Shown here: in pieces, positions 1 through 8,200 of the stretch
Numbering within the stretch: the first letter of the stretch is position 1
Layout: the number at the start of each line of letters is the position of its first letter
Made by a program: the position numbers and the translations under genes
NCBI GenBank assembly: GCA_035620975.1
Contig: DASPFV010000108.1
Coordinates: forward strand, 1 to 11,940
Length of the DNA stretch: 11,940 nucleotides
Origin: DASPFV01 sp035620975
Lineage (GTDB): Bacteria; Acidobacteriota; Vicinamibacteria; Vicinamibacterales; 2-12-FULL-66-21
Direction of reading: 5' to 3'
The notes under the pieces: generated by a model
Databases searched by the model: none
Told to the model about the DNA's origin: nothing
What the model saw: only the letters and a program-made list of their open reading frames with translations

Positions 1-27
1 CCGTACGTCAATGCAAGACCTGACCCC
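1..27. repeat. 27-bp inverted repeat, left copy
   Basis: Bases 1-27 are the exact reverse complement of 11907-11933, with no mismatch; similarity stops at base 28. The copy starts at the first base of the window, so it may extend further left. The C-rich end faces inward in both copies, as in terminal inverted repeats. Part of it is translated as the end of the beta-propeller gene. It may be a dispersed repeat at which an assembly stops, a small mobile or REP-like element, or the end of a larger unit. No transposase is visible to decide this. Confidence 0.9.
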
Positions 28-1300
28 GATCTTCCAGGCGCTCGCCGATCGCCCACAGATGCCTGTCGGTCCGGATGAAGATCTGCCCCCCGGAGACTGC
101 CGGTGAGCTGAGACAGTAATCCTCCAGCGGGTTCTCGGCGATCAGCTGGAACTTCGGACCCGCCGTGAAGACCGACGTCAGGCCCTCGTTTTCGCTCGTC
201 ACGTAGATCCGCCCCTCGGCAATGACCGGAGACGCGCTGTAGGCGCCGGCCTTCAGCCGCTCCGGGCCGTAGACGATCGAGCCGGTCTTCACGTCGAGCG
301 CGTGGAGCACGCCGTTGTCGCGCAGCACGTACAGCAGTTTGCCGTCGCTCACGGGGGTGGGCACGTCGGGTCCCAGGTCGAAGCTCCAGGCCCGGTGCGT
401 GGCGGTGATGTCGCCGCGTCCACCAGCCCTGAGGGCGAGCATCGGCCGGTTCCGGGTCGAGGCGATGATCGTGTCGCCGACGATCAGCCCCGAGGCGACG
501 ATGCGGTAGAACGGATCGTTGTCGGGGTTGAGCCCTCCGGACCGCCAGAGCTCCTTGCCGGTCTCCGGATCATGCCCGGTGACGATGTCGCCGCCGGTGA
601 TCACGATCTCGGTCGTGTTGTTGTACTGGAGCAGCAGCGGCGTCGTGTACGCGTCGGGTGACTCCTGGATCGCGGTCGTCGGCCGCTCGACCTTCCAGAG
701 CGTCTTTCCGCTCTTGCCGTCGACTTTGAAGACGTACGACGGGTCATCCGTTTTCATCCCGTGCAGCACCTGTATGTACAGGGCGCCACGGTGGAGCAGG
801 GGCGACGAGGCATACCCCCAGTTGAGGCCGAAGCGGCCGTACTCCTCCTCGATGTCACGCGCCCAGAGCTCGGCGCCTTTGAAGTCGAACGCTTTCAGCA
901 CGCCCGTGCCGGTCATGACCCAGACGGTCGAGCCGTCGGTGACGGGCGAGGGCGTGGACATGTTCTGCTTCCGCTGCTGGTTGTTGCCGCCGCCGAGCGG
1001 ACGCTTCCACAGGATCTCGCCCTTTGCGCGGTCGACGGCCCACAGCTCGAGCTCGCCCGTGGTCATGGCCGTGGCGACGTTCAGGAAGATCTGGTTCCCC
1101 CAGATGATTGGCGTCGACCCGCTGCGGCTGGGCATCGGCAGCTTCCAGGCGATGTTCTCCTGGGGCGACCACCTGGTCGGCAGCCCCTTCTCGGCGCTGA
1201 CGCCGTTGAGCCGTGGGCCGCGCCACTGCGGCCAGTTTTCGGCAGACACGGTGATCACGGCCCCGAGGCCGAGGGTGAGACTCAGCACGGTTCGCTTCAT
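8..1300 (-). CDS. Secreted PQQ-like beta-propeller repeat protein
   Basis: A 430-residue protein with a Sec signal peptide: MKR, a hydrophobic stretch, then a likely cut near residue 20 after VSA. The mature protein opens with WPQWRGP, typical of the large family of exported PQQ-like (BamB-like) propeller proteins of Acidobacteria and Planctomycetes. Blade motifs of the form D..(T)G..LW recur, for example AVDRAKGEILWKR, VDGKSGKTLWKV, HDPETGKELWRS and ALDVKTGSIVYG. The fold is an extracytoplasmic propeller; cofactor binding and substrate are unknown, and no dehydrogenase module is attached, so a binding or scaffold role is as likely as an enzyme. The start is supported by a GGAGGA ribosome site at 1310-1315, about 9 bases before the ATG. 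It is transcribed away from the transporter genes. The last residues (GQVLH) and the stop are encoded by the 27-bp repeat, so the native C-terminus may have been altered slightly. Confidence 0.9.
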   Translation of the reverse strand: MKRTVLSLTLGLGAVITVSAENWPQWRGPRLNGVSAEKGLPTRWSPQENIAWKLPMPSRSGSTPIIWGNQIFLNVATAMTTGELELWAVDRAKGEILWKRPLGGGNNQQRKQNMSTPSPVTDGSTVWVMTGTGVLKAFDFKGAELWARDIEEEYGRFGLNWGYASSPLLHRGALYIQVLHGMKTDDPSYVFKVDGKSGKTLWKVERPTTAIQESPDAYTTPLLLQYNNTTEIVITGGDIVTGHDPETGKELWRSGGLNPDNDPFYRIVASGLIVGDTIIASTRNRPMLALRAGGRGDITATHRAWSFDLGPDVPTPVSDGKLLYVLRDNGVLHALDVKTGSIVYGPERLKAGAYSASPVIAEGRIYVTSENEGLTSVFTAGPKFQLIAENPLEDYCLSSPAVSGGQIFIRTDRHLWAIGERLEDRGQVLH

Positions 1301-1332
1301 GAAAAGCGGTCCTCCAGAGCCCTATCCTACGC

Positions 1333-1400
1333 CACGGACGAACACGGACGAACACGGCCACGGAAGAACACGGAAGAACACGGAAGAACACGGACACGGC
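1333..1400. repeat. CACGG decamer/hexamer tandem array
   Basis: Eight head-to-tail units begin with CACGG. There are two CACGGACGAA decamers (1333-1352), a CACGGC hexamer, three CACGGAAGAA decamers (1359-1388), then CACGGA and CACGGC hexamers. The last unit runs into the palindrome CACGGCCGTG at 1395-1404. The array lies 33 bp upstream of the beta-propeller start, in the divergent promoter region. Similar short CACGGA-type arrays occur between genes in several GC-rich phyla, as far as I recall; whether they act as binding sites is unknown. Confidence 0.88.
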
Positions 1401-1439
1401 CGTGCTGGTCGAGGCGGCGGGCCGCCCGTCTCCCCACGA

Positions 1440-1455
1440 CGAGACGCGGTTTGCA
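1440..1455 (+). promoter_or_regulatory. Weak candidate sigma-54 (-24/-12) site before the transporter pair
   Basis: Against TGGCACG-N4-TTGCA this site reads CGAGACG, four bases, TTGCA. The -12 half is perfect and the spacing exact, but the -24 half has GA in place of the near-invariant GG. It lies about 110 bp upstream of the first transporter start. A sigma-54 activator is encoded downstream, which is the main reason to note it. An alternative sigma-70 reading uses the same bases (a TTTGCA-like -35 at 1450 with GATAAC at 1472, 16 bp apart), also only a partial match. Confidence 0.28.
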
Positions 1456-1510
1456 GCCTGCCCGGCCCGGCGATAACATGCACCGGCCTGCAACTCCACG
1501 CCTGAGTGAC

Positions 1511-1540
1511 TTTCAGCTGAAACCGGGCCGGGCCCCGGTT
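1511..1540. promoter_or_regulatory. Palindrome plus GC hairpin in the transporter leader
   Basis: TTTCAGCTGAAA (1511-1522) is a perfect 12-bp palindrome that could be an operator for a dimeric regulator. It overlaps by two bases a hairpin with arms AACCGGG (1521-1527) and CCCGGTT (1534-1540) around a 6-base loop. The hairpin ends 5 bases before the AGGGAG ribosome site (1546-1551) of the first transporter gene. No T-run follows, so it is not an obvious terminator; it could affect initiation or mRNA stability. The function is inferred from position only. Confidence 0.4.
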
Positions 1541-1563
1541 CGCGCAGGGAGCGCCACGGACCG

Positions 1564-3327
<1,764 letters not shown>

Positions 3328-3334
3328 GGGGCCC

Positions 3335-5143
3335 ATGCGCCTTCAGCTTCTCGACTGGATCATCATCGTCGCCTCGCTCGGCATCTGCTTCGTGCCCGCC
3401 CTGTTCTTCGGCCGGCGCGCGGGCCGGAACACGACCGAGTTCTTCGTGTCGGGCCGTTCGGTGCCGTGGTGGCTCGGCGGGCTCTCGATGGTTGCGACGA
3501 CGTTCAGCAGCGATACGCCGAACCTGGTCACCGACATCGTCCGCCGGAACGGCGTGGCGGGGAACTGGGTCTGGTGGGCCTTCACGCTGACCGGCATGGC
3601 GACCGTCTTCTTCTACGCGCGGCTGTGGCGGCGATCCGGCGTCATGACCGATCTCGAGTTCTACGAGATTCGCTACTCGGACGCCGCCGCCCGGTTCGTT
3701 CGCGGCTTCCGGGCCGTGTACCTGGGGCTGCTCTTCAATTGCATCATCATGGCCACCGTCAACCTGGCGGCGTGCAAGATCGCGGCGATCCTGTTCGGGC
3801 TCGAGCGGTGGCAGACGCTCGCGCTGGTGGGCGGGTTGAACGTGGTCTTCGCGGCCCACGCGGGGCTCTGGGGCGTGCTCGTCATCGACATGCTGCAGTT
3901 CCTGATCATGATGTCGGCCGTGATCGCCGCCGCATGGTTCGCCGTCACGTCTCCGGAGGTCGGAGGCCTGGGCGGACTGATGGAGAAGCTCTCGGTCCTG
4001 CGCGGGCCGGACGGCATCGACTACCGGAACATGCTGCCCGACTTCGGGAGCAACTGGGATCTGGCCGTGGCGATTTTCATCATGCCGATCGCCGTCCAGT
4101 GGTGGGCCGTCTGGTATCCGGGAGCGGAGCCCGGTGGCGGGAGCTACATCGCGCAGCGCATGCTGGCGTCCAGGTCGGAGCGCGATGCCCTCGGGGCGGT
4201 GCTCGTCTTCAACTTCGCCCACTACGTGCTGCGCCCCTGGCCGTGGATCCTGGTCGCCCTCGCCTCGCTCATCGTCTATCCCGAGCTGTCCGACATCCAG
4301 CGCGCGTTCCCGCACCTGGATCCGACACTGATCGGCCACGACATCGCGTACCCGGCGATGCTGAGATTTCTGCCGGTCGGCTTCTTCGGGCTGATGATCG
4401 GCGGCCTCATCGCGGCCAACTCGTCGACGATCCTGACGCACCTGAACTGGGGCGCGTCCTATCTGGTCCACGATTTCTATCGCCGCTTCCTGAACCAGGA
4501 CGCCGACGAGAAGCACTACGTGCTCGTCGGACGCATCGCGACGGCAGGGCTGTTCGTCTGCGCGTCGGGGATGGTCTACCTGCTCGACACCGCCAAGGAT
4601 GCGTTCGACGTCATCCTGCAGATCGGCGCGGGCACGGGGCTCCTGTATCTCGTCCGCTGGTTCTGGTGGCGGGTGAACGCGTGGTCCGAGGTGGTGGCGA
4701 TGATCAGCTCGTTCACGATCTCGGTGATGCTCCTGATACTCGCGCAGAACGGCGTGCGCTTCAGCACCCACGCCGCGCTGCTCATGACGGTCGCGGGCAC
4801 GACGGTCTGCTGGCTGCTCGCCGCCTACCTGGCCCCGCAGACCGACGAACGGGTGCTCGTCGAGTTCTATCGGAAGGTGAGACCGTTCGGACCGGGCTGG
4901 GCGCACATCCGACAGGCGGCCGGCGCATCGGGCCGCGACGGGACGCCGGACCGCGCCAACATCCCATTGGCGCTCGCCGGGTGGGTCTCCGGGTCGCTCG
5001 CCATCTGGTCCTCCCTCTTCGCCGTCGGGAACTTCCTGTACGGCCGCCTGCCTCAGGCAGCGTTCACGGCGGCCATCTTCGTGGTGAGCGCCTTCGTGCT
5101 CGTCCGCGTGGTCTCGCGCCTCTGGACTCAGGCGGCCCGGTAG
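3335..5143 (+). CDS. SSS-family sodium/solute symporter, second paralogue
   Basis: A 602-residue polytopic membrane protein of the same superfamily as its neighbour but from a clearly different branch. The N-terminus carries RNTTEFFVSGRSVPWWLGG, the SSS start motif, followed by a TM1 segment SMVATTFSSDTPN. Further marks are GLWGVLVIDMLQF and a sodium-site helix, GLIAANSSTILTHLNWG (about residues 357-373), with serines 363-364. The cytoplasmic stretch PGAEPGGGSYIAQRMLASRS (positions 270-290 or so) resembles symporters annotated in Bacteroidetes and Planctomycetes. The substrate cannot be read from the sequence. The start follows AGGGGG (3326-3331), which overlaps the upstream stop codon, so translation is probably coupled to the first transporter. 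Two distinct SSS carriers side by side suggest two related substrates or uptake and exchange of one pathway's compounds. Confidence 0.93.
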   Translation: MRLQLLDWIIIVASLGICFVPALFFGRRAGRNTTEFFVSGRSVPWWLGGLSMVATTFSSDTPNLVTDIVRRNGVAGNWVWWAFTLTGMATVFFYARLWRRSGVMTDLEFYEIRYSDAAARFVRGFRAVYLGLLFNCIIMATVNLAACKIAAILFGLERWQTLALVGGLNVVFAAHAGLWGVLVIDMLQFLIMMSAVIAAAWFAVTSPEVGGLGGLMEKLSVLRGPDGIDYRNMLPDFGSNWDLAVAIFIMPIAVQWWAVWYPGAEPGGGSYIAQRMLASRSERDALGAVLVFNFAHYVLRPWPWILVALASLIVYPELSDIQRAFPHLDPTLIGHDIAYPAMLRFLPVGFFGLMIGGLIAANSSTILTHLNWGASYLVHDFYRRFLNQDADEKHYVLVGRIATAGLFVCASGMVYLLDTAKDAFDVILQIGAGTGLLYLVRWFWWRVNAWSEVVAMISSFTISVMLLILAQNGVRFSTHAALLMTVAGTTVCWLLAAYLAPQTDERVLVEFYRKVRPFGPGWAHIRQAAGASGRDGTPDRANIPLALAGWVSGSLAIWSSLFAVGNFLYGRLPQAAFTAAIFVVSAFVLVRVVSRLWTQAAR

Positions 5144-5160
5144 GCCGGACCGTTCCCGGA

Positions 5161-5199
5161 TACAATATGAGTCTCCTCGAGAGGTCAGGAGGCCTCTCG
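5161..5199 (+). promoter_or_regulatory. -10-like box and hairpin before the giant regulator
   Basis: TACAAT (5161-5166) differs from the sigma-70 -10 consensus at one base, but no -35 hexamer is visible 16-18 bp upstream. It is followed by a hairpin with arms CGAGAGG (5178-5184) and CCTCTCG (5193-5199). The 8-base loop contains AGGAGG (5187-5192), a perfect Shine-Dalgarno sequence that lies 27 bases from the ATG and is therefore too far to serve it. The element could give the regulator its own transcript within the transporter cluster, or limit its translation. Confidence 0.35.
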
Positions 5200-5219
5200 T
5201 CGAAGCTCCCGCCACGAGG

Positions 5220-8200
5220 ATGGACATTCCGGGGTACGAGGTCGGCCAGGAGGTCCTGCGCACGGGCCTCTTCGCGGTGTTCCGCGCGCGCCGGGCTGCG
5301 GATGAGGAAGCCGTCCTGCTCGAAACACCCGTGCGGTTCCCGCCGGGCGCGGCGGCCCTCGACGGGCTGGAGCGGACGCTCGGTCTGCTGACGGATCTCC
5401 GGATCCCTGGAGCCCCGCGCCCCCTTGAGCTCATTCGCTGGAACGGCACCGCGGCGCTTGTGCTGGCGGACCCCGGGCTCGAACCGCTGCGCAATCGCCT
5501 GCAGCCGGGCCCCCTCGGTCTCCCCGCGTTCTTCGCGGCTGCCCTGGCCTTGTGCGACGCCCTCGCCGACGTGCACCGGCTCGGCATGACCCTCGGCGCG
5601 GTCAGCCCGGACAACACGCTCGCCTCACCTGATGGCTCGCGTGTCCAGTTCGCGGATTTCACGGTAGCGTCCCGGGCGGCCCAGGGCGGCGGCACGCCGG
5701 GCCTGCTCGCCTTCGCCGCGACGCCATATACCTCGCCCGAGCAGACGGGCCGAATCAATCGCGTCGTCGATCACCGCAGCGACATCTATGCGCTCGGCGC
5801 GACGCTGTACGAGCTGCTCACGGGGCGGCCGCCCTTCAGCTCCGAGGACTCCCTGGAGCTCATTCACGCGCACATCGCGCGCACGCCCGAGCCCCCGTCC
5901 AGCCTCGATCCGGCCGTGCCGGAACAGGTCTCCCGGATTGTGATGAAGCTGCTCGCGAAGGCGGCAGAAGACCGCTACCAGAGCGTCACCGGCGCGCGCC
6001 ACGATCTCGAGACGAGCGCACGGGCCTGGCAGGCGCACGGGCAGGTCATGCTCTTCGATCTCGGTCGGCAGGACGTGTCGGAGCACTTCCTCATCCCGCA
6101 GCGACTCTACGGGCGCGACGCGGAGCTCGCGGCGCTGCTGAGTGCGTTCGAGTCGACCTGTGAGGGAGCGACGTCGCTGATGCTCGTGTCAGGCTACTCG
6201 GGAATCGGCAAGACGTCGCTCATCGGCGAGATCTCGCGGCGCATCGTGCGGCAGCGCGGCTACTTCGTGACCGGGAAGTTCGATCAGGTCGTGCGCAACA
6301 TCCCTCACGGGGCGCTGGTCCAGGCATTCCGCAGCCTGATCTGGCAGGTGCTGGCCGAAAGCGAGGAGCGGCTCACTGTCTGGCGCACGCGGCTGTCGAC
6401 CGCGCTCGGCGCGACAGCCGGCGTGCTGGCCGAAGTCCTGCCCGAGATCGAGATCGTGCTCGGGAAGCAGCCGCCTCCCACGCCGCTGGATCCCGCCGAA
6501 GCCCAGAACCGTTTCCGCTACGTGTTCGAGAGCTTCGCCGGCGCGCTCGCGGGAGCCGACTCTCCACTGGTGATCTTTCTGGACGACCTCCAGTGGGTGG
6601 ACGCCGCGACGCTCGACCTGCTCCAGGCGCTCCTGACGAGCCCGGAGACGCGGCATCTCCTGATCATCGGCGCCTACCGCGACAACGAAGTCGACCCCGA
6701 TCACCTGCTGGCCTGGGCCATCGGCCGCCTCGAGGCGAGCGGCGCCCCGGTCGGCCGCGTCACGCTGGGACCGCTCGGCCGGGCTGACCTCGCCCGCTTC
6801 CTTCGCGACACGCTCCATGGCACCGGCAACGCCATCGACAGCCTGGCGGCCCTCATCCTGCAGAAGACCGACGGCAACCCATTCTTCGTGATCCAGTTCC
6901 TGAAGACGCTCCATCAGCAGGGCCTGTTCTCGCTCGATCGGAAACACGGCTGCTGGACCTTCAGTCTGGAACAGATTGCCGCGGCCGGGATCACCGAGAA
7001 CGTGATCGATCTCATGACCCGGCGCATCGAACGGCTCTCGCCTGCCGCGCAGAAGGGCATCACGATTGCGGCCTGCATCGGCAACCCGTTCGACGCCGCT
7101 ACCTTCCTGACGGCGAGCGGCGGTCCGACTGCAGCGGGCCTCTCGGCGCTGACCGAGCTGCGCGACGAGGGGCTGATCCAGCAGACGACCGCGCTCGGAT
7201 CCCCGCACGAACGGGATCCCGCACGCGCCACCTATGCGTTCCTTCACGACCGCGTGCAGCAGGCTGCCTACGAACTGCTGCCCTCCGACGACCGCCGGAC
7301 GGTCCACCTCGACGTGGGCCGGCTCCTCTGGCAGCAGCTCGGCCCCGACGTGCCCGAGGACCGGCTGTTCGAGGTCGTCGGCCACCTCAACCTGGGCGCC
7401 GACCTCATCGCGGACGAACAGGAGCGGCGACGCGTCGCACGGCTCAACCTGGCCGCGGGGCGGAAGGCCAAGCTCTCGACGGCATATCAGGCGGCGTCGA
7501 CGTATCTCGAGGCCGGAATCGGGCTGCTGCCGGAAAACGCCTGGGCGGGCCAGTACGAGCTGATGTTCGCGCTGCACCTCGAGTCCGCCGAATGTCAGTA
7601 CCTCTCCGGACAGTTCGAGGCTGCCGAAGGGCGCTTCGAGACGCTGCTCTCGCGGGCGCAATCGGCCTCCGACCGAGCGCAGGTGCACGGCCTGCGCATC
7701 GTGCTGTATGAGAACCTCTCGCGCTTCGACGACGCCGTGACGAGCGGTCGCGAAGGCCTCGCCCTCTACGGGCTGGTGTTCCCGTCCGCGCCGGCGGATC
7801 TCGAGCGGGCCCTCGACGCCGAGATCGCCCGGACCCAGTCGCTGCTCGAGGGGCGACGGATCGAGTCGCTGATCGAGCTTCCCGTGATGCAGGACCCCGA
7901 TGTGCGCACCCTGATGCGCCTCCTCACGGCGCTCTGGGCGCCCGCGTACATTTCGGGCAATCACCTGCTGGCGCGGCTCATCTCGGCGACGATGGTGCGG
8001 CTCTCGCTCGAGCACGGCAACACCGAGGACTCGGCGTACGGCTACGTCACCCACGCCATCACGATCGGGCCGGTTCGTCGCGACTACCGGTCCGCGTACG
8101 AATGGGGCGAGCTGGCGCTGCGGGTGAACGAATGGTTCGACGACACGAAGCGGCGCGCGAAGATCCACCAGCAGTTCCACGCGCACGTGAAGCTGTGGCG

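Noticed and set aside
1324..1352. Sigma-70 promoter for the beta-propeller gene (TAGGAT at 1329-1324)
   Set aside because: The -10 is only a partial match and no -35 hexamer is seen at proper spacing inside the repeat array.
1333..1400. CRISPR array
   Set aside because: Units are 6-10 bp and contiguous, with no spacers and no cas genes.
1488..1508. Minus-strand sigma-54 site for the beta-propeller gene (TTGCA at 1493-1489)
   Set aside because: The nearest GG is one base off the strict 12-base spacing and the site is about 190 bp from the start codon.
3466..5391. Plus-strand open frame of 641 codons in another frame of the second transporter
   Set aside because: Arg-rich, no membrane segments, and overlaps a real SSS gene throughout.
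5167..5391. Short frame starting MSLLERSGG just after the TACAAT box, as a leader peptide
   Set aside because: No ribosome site, its ATG would fall at or before the transcript start implied by the -10 box, and it runs out of frame into the regulator.
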